From Prolixibacteraceae bacterium (GTDB lineage Bacteria > Bacteroidota > Bacteroidia > Bacteroidales > Prolixibacteraceae): a stretch of 64,000 bases of DNA. The stretch spans positions 124,001 through 188,000 of the forward strand of contig JALNYZ010000005.1 in the NCBI GenBank assembly GCA_023229575.1. The letters run 5' to 3'. The notes beneath the pieces were generated by a model that worked only from the letters and a program-made list of their open reading frames with translations, was not told the origin of the DNA and searched no databases. This document shows positions 54,691 to 62,209 of the stretch, one piece after another (the first letter of the stretch is position 1; each line of letters opens with the position of its first letter). The position numbers and the translations under genes were made by a program.

Positions 54691-56851
54691 AGAAATCGCC
54701 AGCACTTTTCCGGTAGTTATTGCCGGGCTTATGCTACTCCTTTTTTTTGGCTGTAAGAAAGAAATTAAAATTGAAGTGCCGGCTACTATTCCTGTTTTGA
54801 CTACCAATACGGCTAATATCACCACTAACTCTGCCGATATTGACGGGAAAGTGACAAGTAATGGCGGTTCTGCTGTAACAACCCAGGGCATTTGCTGGGG
54901 CATCAATGAGAACCCCACTATTGCAGGTTCCAAAACAAGTATTGGTACAGGTTCAGAGAGTTTCACCATTAAAATAAAGGGATTATCCCCGGGTACGACC
55001 TATTATGTGAGGTCTTATGCCACCAATAGTACAGGGACAGGATATGGCGATCAAAAATCTTTTCAAACATTCAATGAAACACTCAATGAAATAATAACTG
55101 ACAGTGATGGCAACCGCTATCATTCAGTTACCATTGGAACGCAGGTATGGATGGTTGAAAACCTCAGAACTACAAAGTACCGCGATGGAACTCCTTTACC
55201 CAATGTTACCGACGGCAATTCCTGGGGAACACTAACCACAGGGGCCTATTGCTGGTGCAACAATGACGGACCAACGAATAAGAACACTTATGGGGCTTTA
55301 TACAACTGGTATGCCATCAATACCGGCAATCTTTGTCCCACGGGCTGGCATGTGCCAACCACCGTAGAATGGACAACGCTTACCGATTATCTTGGAGGAT
55401 TGGATGTTGCCGGTGGCAAGCTGAAACAAACCGGAACCACGGGATGGGCCGATCCAAACGCGGGAGCAACGAACGAAACCGGTTTTACAGCCGTTGGGGG
55501 AGGTTCGCGTAACAATACGAACGGGGCATTTGCCCAGATTGGGACCAATGGTTATTGGTGGTCCGCCACCGAGAGTACAACAACCGGTTCCTTGCGCCGG
55601 GGCATGGGCTACCCCAACGCTTCTGTCACCGTAAACGCTCATCCTAAAAATTATGGGCTGTCTGTTCGTTGTATTAAAGATGTGGTTTCCAATCCGGTAA
55701 ACAGCCTCGATTACCGCTTCGATGGTTCAATCTCCCAGCAGGTACTCCAGAACTATCTTTCCCGGGCTATCCACATGGGGCATCTTTGCCAGGGCATAGG
55801 GAACTCTGTTGACAACTTACGAATGTTAAAGTCGATTGGGGCAAAATTCGCCGGACGGGTATTTTTTATGTGGGGTGGTGAGAGTCAGTTTCCACAATTA
55901 CTTCAACAAGCCCGCGACATAAGTTTGCAGGTCCATGCGAACGATCCCGACATCATCCTTGAAGGGGCAATACTCGAGTGTGTCACTCCGGATGTCGACA
56001 AACTCCCCATTCCGGCGTATGTTTTCCAGGATTTTGGATTGCCGGTCGAAAAGCGCAATTTCCGCTGCGCAGATATGCTTTACATCAATAATCAGATCTA
56101 TGACACCGGCAAAGTTCCGGACATCACCTATCAGGAAACCATGCTGTGGTTCTATTATCTTGCCACGTCATACATCGATATCGGCCTGGAGGCGATTCAC
56201 TGGGGAGTTATGGATGCCATGGGTGGGAACGATAAACCCCTGGGATGGAAAAATTATTACGACTTGTTCGCGCGTGTTCGTGCCTATGCCAAGATACATG
56301 CGCGACGACATTACGTGCTCAACAACGGGGACGTATACAGAGGCATTGTGGTGGATGGAAAGCTACTCTTTGACTTTCACTCCGCCATCCTGCACTCCTA
56401 CGATAAATATGTAATGCCTGGCGGCACGGGAATAAAAGAGGTGACTGACAAACAGGGACAGTGCATTCTTACCTCAGGTTATAATAGCTATGGTGGCATC
56501 ACTCCCAGTGGGTGGTCCTGCACAAGACTTCCGTATATTACACATTTAGACAACTCCGGTCGCACCGGAGTGGAGGGTGTGGCCGGTCAGCCAGGATTTT
56601 TATGGGGGTACGACGAGATAAGCTGGTTTGCACACCAACCAGAGGCGTACCGCAACGAGTTTCTCCGCTATGCCGATAACTATATAAGTAACTACTATCC
56701 GGACCAGCCTGGGCACCTTGAAATGCCGGGCATCCGCGTGATTAATCCGGACATTAATGCAAATGGCACTTACTTTGCCAACTCAAGTTCCTTATATCCC
56801 TGGGGATTCAATCAGGAGGAAACAATACACCAGATATGGGCTGGGAAATAA
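54677..56851 (+). CDS. Lipoprotein with FN3-like, FISUMP and unassigned TIM-barrel-like domain (paralog 1)
   Basis: The 724-residue surface lipoprotein has lipobox LFFGC (Cys26). Three parts follow: an FN3-like module (~36-132, shared with the GH16 gene), a FISUMP domain (Fibrobacter succinogenes major paralogous domain, ~143-334; VTIGTQVWMVENLRTTKYRD, GALYNWYAI, LCPTGWHVPT, GYWWSATES, LSVRCIKD), and a C-terminal ~380-residue domain I cannot assign. That domain alternates strands and helices like a TIM barrel and keeps acidic residues at strand ends: Glu429 (DIILEG), Glu505 (GLEAIHWG), Asp646-Glu647 (GYDEISWF). A glycoside-hydrolase role is inferred from this and from the PUL context. It overlaps the upstream gene by 14 bases and has a tandem paralog downstream. 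Confidence 0.85.
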   Translation: MKKIKEIASTFPVVIAGLMLLLFFGCKKEIKIEVPATIPVLTTNTANITTNSADIDGKVTSNGGSAVTTQGICWGINENPTIAGSKTSIGTGSESFTIKIKGLSPGTTYYVRSYATNSTGTGYGDQKSFQTFNETLNEIITDSDGNRYHSVTIGTQVWMVENLRTTKYRDGTPLPNVTDGNSWGTLTTGAYCWCNNDGPTNKNTYGALYNWYAINTGNLCPTGWHVPTTVEWTTLTDYLGGLDVAGGKLKQTGTTGWADPNAGATNETGFTAVGGGSRNNTNGAFAQIGTNGYWWSATESTTTGSLRRGMGYPNASVTVNAHPKNYGLSVRCIKDVVSNPVNSLDYRFDGSISQQVLQNYLSRAIHMGHLCQGIGNSVDNLRMLKSIGAKFAGRVFFMWGGESQFPQLLQQARDISLQVHANDPDIILEGAILECVTPDVDKLPIPAYVFQDFGLPVEKRNFRCADMLYINNQIYDTGKVPDITYQETMLWFYYLATSYIDIGLEAIHWGVMDAMGGNDKPLGWKNYYDLFARVRAYAKIHARRHYVLNNGDVYRGIVVDGKLLFDFHSAILHSYDKYVMPGGTGIKEVTDKQGQCILTSGYNSYGGITPSGWSCTRLPYITHLDNSGRTGVEGVAGQPGFLWGYDEISWFAHQPEAYRNEFLRYADNYISNYYPDQPGHLEMPGIRVINPDINANGTYFANSSSLYPWGFNQEETIHQIWAGK

Positions 56852-56894
56852 ACATTTGATCACAGAAGAAAAAATTGAATAATTACAAGCTAAA

Positions 56895-59030
56895 ATGAAA
56901 AAACGCAAACAATTTTCAAAATCATTTTCGGTCGTGTTTGCCGGGCTTTTATTACTCTTTTTTTTTAGTTGTAAAAAGGAAGTCAAAATTGCCGTAGAGA
57001 CGACTGTTCCTGTCCTGACTACCAATGCGACCAATATCACCTCAACCAATGCCGATATTGAAGGTAAAGTGACAAGTAATGGCGGTTCTGATGTAACAAC
57101 CCAGGGTATTTGCTGGGGAATCAATGAGAACCCAACTATTGCAGGTAATAAAATAAGTATCGGCACAAGTTCAGAGGGTTTCACCATTAAAATGACTGGA
57201 TTAACCCCGGGTACAACCTATTATGTGAGGGCTTATGCCACCAGTAGTGCAGGTACAGGATATGGCAATCAAAAATCTTTTCAAACACTAAGTGAAATAA
57301 TCACTGATATGGATGGTAATATCTATCATTCAGTTACCATTGGAACGCAGATATGGATGGTTGAAAACCTCAAAACTACAAAGTACCGCGATGGCACTCC
57401 AATACCCAACCTTACAGACGGAAATTCCTGGGGTACAGGATCATCCGGAGCCTATTGCTGGTATAACAATGACGGATCAACGAATAAGAATACTTATGGG
57501 GCTTTATACAACTGGTATGCCATCAATATCGGCAATCTTTGTCCCACGGGCTGGCATGTACCAACCACTGTAGAATGGACAACGCTTACCGATTATCTTG
57601 GCGGATTAGCTGTTGCCGGCGGTAAAATGAAACAAACCGGAACAATAGGATGGACCGATCCAAACGCGGGAGCAACCAACGAAACCGGTTTTACAGCCGT
57701 TGGTGGAGGTGTTCGCAACACAACGAATGGGACATTTGCCCAGATTGGGACCAATGGTTATTGGTGGTCCGCTACTGAGAGCACAACAACTCATTCCTGG
57801 CGCCGGGGCATGGGCAGCTCCAACGCAGCTGTCTCCGTAGGCGAAAACCCTAAAAATTATGCGTTGTCTGTTCGTTGCATGAAAGACGTGGTATCCGATC
57901 CTGGAACCAGCCTCGATTATCGCTTCGACGGTTCCATCTCCTTACAAGTCCTTCAGAACTACCTGTCCCGGGCTATTCACATGGGGCATCTTGGCGAAGG
58001 AGTAGGAAGCACTGTTGACAACATACGCATGGTGAAGAACATTGGTGCAAAATACCTCGGCAGGGTAGTTTTTGTCTATGGTAAAGAGAGTACGTTTCCG
58101 CAACGGCTTCAAACCATCAACACCATTGGAGCACAGATTCATGCGAACGACCCCGACGTTATACTTGAAGGAGGGGTATTCGAGTATGTCAGTACTGACG
58201 TTAACACCTTGCCCATTCCGGCTTACGTTTTCCAGCAATTTAACCTGCCGGTCGAGACCCGCAATTTCCGGCAGTCCGATATGGTGTTCGCTGATAATCC
58301 AATCATCAACAGACCATACACGGTACCGGATATCACCAAGATGGAGACCCGGTTGTGGTACTACTACCTCGCCACCTCCCAGATCGATGCGGGTATTGAA
58401 TCAATCCACTGGGGATTTTTCGAGCCACAAGCGGTGAATGATAAAGCCAGCGGATATACGAACTACTTCGATATGTTTGCGCGGGTTCGTCTCTACGCAA
58501 AGACACACGCGCGAAGACATTTTGTACTCTGTAACGCTGATGCAAACGTAGCTCCCGGGAATGGAGGTGATCTGCTCTTTGATTTTGGCTCAGGGAATCT
58601 TCATGCCAATGGAATACAAGAGGTACTCACAGACCCACAAAAATGCATCCTTACCGGAAAATATGGAAGTAGCGGAAACGGAGTGACACCCAGTGGCTGG
58701 GCGACTACAAGGCTTCCTTTCCTGTCACATTTTGATAATAATGGAAAGAGTGCCGGTGCTGGTACACCTGGGGATGGATCGTGGCATTGGGACGAGATAT
58801 CCTGGTTTGCGAACCAACCGGAGTCATACCGCAACGAATTTCTCCGTTATGCTGACAACTATATCAGCAATATATGGCCTGGTAATGCCGGTCATCTTGA
58901 AATGCCGGGTATCCGAATAATTACGCCGGCCATTAATGGAACAAGCAATTACTTTGCCAACTCGAGTTCCTTATATCCATGGGGATTCAATCAGGAGGAA
59001 ACAATACGCCAGATATGGGCAGGGCAATGA
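56895..59030 (+). CDS. Lipoprotein with FN3-like, FISUMP and unassigned TIM-barrel-like domain (paralog 2)
   Basis: The 711-residue lipoprotein (lipobox FFFSC, Cys26) has the same three-part build as the gene 43 bases upstream. The FN3-like and FISUMP parts are nearly the same word for word, whereas the C-terminal domain has diverged more (for example YLGRVVFVYGKESTFPQRL against FAGRVFFMWGGESQFPQLL). Conserved acids remain: VILEGG, GIESIHWG, HWDEISWF. The uneven divergence suggests either gene conversion of the N-terminal modules or selection for new specificity in the C-terminal domain. The stop codon overlaps the start of the 59-residue frame at 59027. Surface-exposed polysaccharide processing is inferred from domain layout and neighbours. 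Confidence 0.85.
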   Translation: MKKRKQFSKSFSVVFAGLLLLFFFSCKKEVKIAVETTVPVLTTNATNITSTNADIEGKVTSNGGSDVTTQGICWGINENPTIAGNKISIGTSSEGFTIKMTGLTPGTTYYVRAYATSSAGTGYGNQKSFQTLSEIITDMDGNIYHSVTIGTQIWMVENLKTTKYRDGTPIPNLTDGNSWGTGSSGAYCWYNNDGSTNKNTYGALYNWYAINIGNLCPTGWHVPTTVEWTTLTDYLGGLAVAGGKMKQTGTIGWTDPNAGATNETGFTAVGGGVRNTTNGTFAQIGTNGYWWSATESTTTHSWRRGMGSSNAAVSVGENPKNYALSVRCMKDVVSDPGTSLDYRFDGSISLQVLQNYLSRAIHMGHLGEGVGSTVDNIRMVKNIGAKYLGRVVFVYGKESTFPQRLQTINTIGAQIHANDPDVILEGGVFEYVSTDVNTLPIPAYVFQQFNLPVETRNFRQSDMVFADNPIINRPYTVPDITKMETRLWYYYLATSQIDAGIESIHWGFFEPQAVNDKASGYTNYFDMFARVRLYAKTHARRHFVLCNADANVAPGNGGDLLFDFGSGNLHANGIQEVLTDPQKCILTGKYGSSGNGVTPSGWATTRLPFLSHFDNNGKSAGAGTPGDGSWHWDEISWFANQPESYRNEFLRYADNYISNIWPGNAGHLEMPGIRIITPAINGTSNYFANSSSLYPWGFNQEETIRQIWAGQ

Positions 59031-59206
59031 CTGTATTCTACCATAAATGGGACCATACACGAAAGCGTATTCTGGAAATCACTCTTGCTGATTCAAAAGC
59101 CGGCGTTTATTGCGACCCTGAATGGATAAACCTGGTTAAATCAGACCCTGCATTAATGGAGGAATTTGACAAAGCTGTAGCGAAAAATAATTGGATTGGG
59201 GAATAA
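59027..59206 (+). CDS. Small ORF of 59 residues, possibly a detached C-terminal fragment
   Basis: An ATG overlaps the stop of the previous gene (ATGA at 59027-59030) and opens a 59-codon frame: MTVFYHKWDHTRKRILEITL, ADSKAGVYCDPEWINLVKSD, PALMEEFDKAVAKNNWIGE. Composition is normal for a protein and the fold looks like the last part of an enzyme, with an aromatic- and acid-rich helix. The intact paralog 1 has no equivalent after its stop. It could be a translationally coupled small gene or the leftover 3' end of a deleted one. I do not recognise its family. Confidence 0.5.
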   Translation: MTVFYHKWDHTRKRILEITLADSKAGVYCDPEWINLVKSDPALMEEFDKAVAKNNWIGE

Positions 59207-59245
59207 ATAGGTTGTCCACCTTTTGGATTTTTAATTCTAAACATT

Positions 59246-62014
59246 ATGGAAACCAACAGAAGGAATTTTTTAAAAACAGGACTTGCTTCTCTGGCTGGCA
59301 TAACATTAGCAGGCAAAAATGTTGCCAGTGGCAGATCATCACGGCTTAGTGGCCCCTTGCCGACGCCGCCGGAGCAGTCGCTGCCGACGGTCTATTTCGC
59401 TGATGGCTGGCATGGTGGAGCTTATGGGCACATGCCAATTGGCACCTTGCGGGACGTACTTCGCTTTCTGGAACAGACGCCTGGCTGGAAGGTGTGCCTG
59501 GAAATCGAACCGATGTCCTGGGACGTATTGCTCCGTCGGGATCCACAGGTTTATGAGGAACTGAAGCGGTTGCTGAGCGATCAGCGTGTGGATGCACCTG
59601 TGGAGTTGGTTGGCAACAGTTACGGTCAGCCGCTGGCTTGGGCGTTCAACGGCGAGAGCAACATCCGGCACCTCACACGCGCCCGTGAGATTCTCCGCGA
59701 GCACTTCACGGGCGTTGCGGAAGACACTTACGCCGTGCAGGAGCCTTGTTGGACGAGCGCTATGCCGCAGATTCTGCGTTCGATGGGGTTCGCCCGGGCG
59801 ATACTCAAGAACTCCACCACCACATTTGGATATACAACGGGTTTTGACGCCGACATGGTTGAGTGGATAGGTCCTGACGGAAGTTCGTTGCCTGCTGTTC
59901 CGCGGTACGCCTGTGAGAACCCAGTACACCCCCACAAGCTCGAATCATGCATGCTGGGCTTATCAGACGATAAGATCGCGGACTTTGCCCGCAAGTGCAT
60001 CGAGCATGGTATCCCACATCCGAGCGGCATGGTTTTTCAGGATCTGGGCTGGGTGGCGAGGAAAGCCGTTAATTCTGGCACTCACTTACGGTTCGTGACT
60101 TGGCGCGAATACTGCGAGACGATTGCGGCCAAGCCGGCGAAGCCCTGGCGCTTCACTCAGGAGAACATCCGGGTCGTGCTGCCCTGGGGCGAAAAGGATC
60201 TGCATCGCTTGTCGCGCGAAGTGCGGTCAGCCGAAAACAAGCTGCTGCTAACCGAGAAGATGGCCGCCATGGCGAACGTGTTTCGCGGACTGCCGTTCCC
60301 AACTGAGCTGCTGCGGCAAGCCTGGGACAACTTGTTGTTGGCTCAGCATCATGACTCGTGGCTCGTGGTCAGGGGCAAGGGACGCCGGAACTGGGCCTGG
60401 AGAGTAGGCTCCTGGACATGGGAGGCCGAGAATATCTGTGACCAGATCATCGCGGATTACTCCAACGCTTTTAAAGGCAATGCCGGAGTCACCATCGGAA
60501 AACCCCTGGGTGCGCAGTGGGTGCGCGTGTTTAACACCGTAGGCACAAGCCGCGTTGACATTGTCGAGCTGTCTGTAGCGACCGACCCGGGCACGCAGTC
60601 CGTTCGCGTCATCGATGGCCAGGAGAAAGAAGTAGTTGCACAGATAATCCCGGTGCGAAGCTACCAGACAGACAAGAGTCTTAACGCGGCGACCATATTG
60701 TTTAGGGCACTCACCCCCGCAGTGGGGTACAGCACCTATCGCGTGGAACCGGTATACGAGAAGAGCAGTGCTGTCGGGACCGACGTAAAGCAGTTGAGTC
60801 CAGGAAGAGGAATGAAAGGAGCAGTATACGAAACGATCAACGCCTTCGGAGTCAACGGCGCTCACGTTGGCACCGAACAAAACGGGTCGATTTCGATCGA
60901 GACCGATCTGTATCAAATCCGGCTTGATCCCGCCCGTGGGGGAGCCGTGACAAGCCTATTTTCGAAGGATATGAACAAAGAGTTCTGTGACCCGGCGAGC
61001 GAGCGGCTGTTCAACGAATACCGGGGTTACTTCATCACCGAGAAGCAGTGGGCGAGCAGCGCAGAAAAATCAGCGAGGGTGGAAATCGTTGAGAATGGCC
61101 CAGTCCGGGTGCGTGTCCTAGTCGCTGGTGAGATATTGGGGCGTCCATACCGCTCGACCATGACCGTAGTGCAGGGACAGAGACGGATCGACTTCCTGGT
61201 CAGTTTCGACTTCGGAAACGAAACGTTTATCGGCGACCCGTTCTACAGTAAAGGCGGACATGCTGGAACGCAGCGCAGGTCGCACCATAACTGCTACTTC
61301 AAGCTACAGGCCTTCTTCCCAGTATCGGTGCGTAATCAGACGCTGTACAAGAACTCCGCATATGACGTGTGCCGGAGCGAAAACGAGGACACGTTTTACA
61401 CACGTTGGGATTCCATCAAGCACAACATCATCGTCAACTGGGTGGATGTGATCGATGACCGCGAGCAGCATGGGCTGGCCCTGCTTTCCGATCATACCGG
61501 CAGCTACGCTCACGGCAAGGACTATCCTTTGTCGCTCGTGCTGGCGTGGGGCTATGTTGGGGCCTACTATGGAGATTGCCCACTCTCAGGCGAGCACGAG
61601 GCGGTCTACGCGATAATCCCACACGGCGGAAACTGGGAGCAGGCGAAGCTATCCCAGGAAGCGGCACATTGGAACGAGCCACTTCTGGCGCAGATCATGA
61701 AGGGGAAGTCAAAGGCGGGCGACGAGACACACTCACTGATCACCGTCTCGGGAGATGGTGTTGAGACGCCTACCCTGTTAGTTGAGGGGAAAGATCTGCT
61801 GGTTCGACTCTTCAATGCCGGAGGCGACGATTCCCAGCGAACGGTGTCCCTGGCGATGAAACCTGTGCGCGTTGAACTGGTGGAACTGGACGGCAGAACG
61901 ATCAAGAAGCTGCCATTAGAACGAACGGCTCAGGGGCGATACGCCGTGCGGCTGGCCATGCCGCAATTCGGCATTCGCACCTTACGTTGTTGTGGTGTTG
62001 CTAAAACTGTGTGA
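59246..62014 (+). CDS. Tat-exported GH38-type glycosidase-like protein, GC-rich and chimeric
   Basis: The 922-residue product starts with a twin-arginine signal (METNRRNFLKTGLASLAGIT, ~1-30). The rest resembles GH38 alpha-mannosidases: an N-terminal barrel (VELVGNSYGQPLAWAFNG, DADMVEWIGPDGS), a three-helix part with LLLAQHHDSWLV, and a long C-terminal beta-rich region (SIETDLYQIRLDPARGGAVT). Key GH38 residues differ: the H-x-D zinc motif near the N-terminus is HGGAYGH and the nucleophile region reads VQEPCWTSAMP with Glu166 rather than Asp-Pro, so activity may be altered. Bases from ~59340 are GC-rich (41 of 60 in 59341-59400, 36 of 60 in 60181-60240), unlike the signal peptide and neighbours. 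I infer a foreign catalytic gene joined to a resident signal peptide. Confidence 0.7.
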   Translation: METNRRNFLKTGLASLAGITLAGKNVASGRSSRLSGPLPTPPEQSLPTVYFADGWHGGAYGHMPIGTLRDVLRFLEQTPGWKVCLEIEPMSWDVLLRRDPQVYEELKRLLSDQRVDAPVELVGNSYGQPLAWAFNGESNIRHLTRAREILREHFTGVAEDTYAVQEPCWTSAMPQILRSMGFARAILKNSTTTFGYTTGFDADMVEWIGPDGSSLPAVPRYACENPVHPHKLESCMLGLSDDKIADFARKCIEHGIPHPSGMVFQDLGWVARKAVNSGTHLRFVTWREYCETIAAKPAKPWRFTQENIRVVLPWGEKDLHRLSREVRSAENKLLLTEKMAAMANVFRGLPFPTELLRQAWDNLLLAQHHDSWLVVRGKGRRNWAWRVGSWTWEAENICDQIIADYSNAFKGNAGVTIGKPLGAQWVRVFNTVGTSRVDIVELSVATDPGTQSVRVIDGQEKEVVAQIIPVRSYQTDKSLNAATILFRALTPAVGYSTYRVEPVYEKSSAVGTDVKQLSPGRGMKGAVYETINAFGVNGAHVGTEQNGSISIETDLYQIRLDPARGGAVTSLFSKDMNKEFCDPASERLFNEYRGYFITEKQWASSAEKSARVEIVENGPVRVRVLVAGEILGRPYRSTMTVVQGQRRIDFLVSFDFGNETFIGDPFYSKGGHAGTQRRSHHNCYFKLQAFFPVSVRNQTLYKNSAYDVCRSENEDTFYTRWDSIKHNIIVNWVDVIDDREQHGLALLSDHTGSYAHGKDYPLSLVLAWGYVGAYYGDCPLSGEHEAVYAIIPHGGNWEQAKLSQEAAHWNEPLLAQIMKGKSKAGDETHSLITVSGDGVETPTLLVEGKDLLVRLFNAGGDDSQRTVSLAMKPVRVELVELDGRTIKKLPLERTAQGRYAVRLAMPQFGIRTLRCCGVAKTV

Positions 62015-62105
62015 GTTGAAAATTCCGCTGGTGCCGGAATGAATAATAACGGTCTTGCTAGCTTGCGTCCTGATCACTGGTCTGCTGACGGGCCGCGCCA
62101 CCGCG
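59340..62105 (+). other. Probable horizontally acquired segment
   Basis: The composition rises abruptly after codon ~31 of the GH38-like gene and falls again around 62105. Spot counts: 28 of 60 G+C at 59281-59340, 41 of 60 at 59341-59400, 36 of 60 at 60181-60240, versus 18 of 60 at 53341-53400. Long open frames on the opposite strand, absent nearby, also reflect the higher GC. No transposase, integrase or flanking repeat is visible, so the route of entry is unknown. Confidence 0.65.
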
Positions 62106-62189
62106 CAGATTCATGCCATCGACCCCGACATCCTACTTGGAGGAGGTGTATTCGAGTATGCCAGTACCAAGTCAGACATAATACTATAA
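62055..62189 (+). pseudogene. Fusion remnant: foreign signal peptide joined to a FISUMP/TIM-family fragment
   Basis: One frame with no ATG reads LLACVLITGLLTGRATAQIH, AIDPDILLGGGVFEYAST, KSDIIL, stop at 62189. The first ~17 residues are a GC-rich signal peptide. From 62106 the DNA matches the interior of the C-terminal domain of paralog 2 (58133-58197; QIHANDPDVILEGGVFEYVS). The domain is cut on both sides, so this is debris. The junction falls on the shared bases CAGATTCATGC, suggesting microhomology joining. The neighbouring frame with ATG 62039 is not a true N-terminus of the next gene. Confidence 0.7.
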
Positions 62190-62209
62190 TTTTCTTAAAA
62201 CTAAAAAAG

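Noticed and set aside
58979..59026. Extension of the 59-residue frame upstream into paralog 2
   Set aside because: These 16 codons overlap the conserved C-terminus of paralog 2 in another frame; the ATGA start at 59027 is the better choice.
59339..60916. Long antisense frames (198 and 222 codons) opposite the GH38-like gene
   Set aside because: They result from high GC and the codon pattern of the sense gene; their products are rich in arginine, proline and serine without domains.
62039..62209. 57-codon N-terminal extension of the DUF362 protein
   Set aside because: The added residues come from the GC-rich fusion remnant in a frame different from its own signal peptide; ATG 62210 begins the natural N-terminus.
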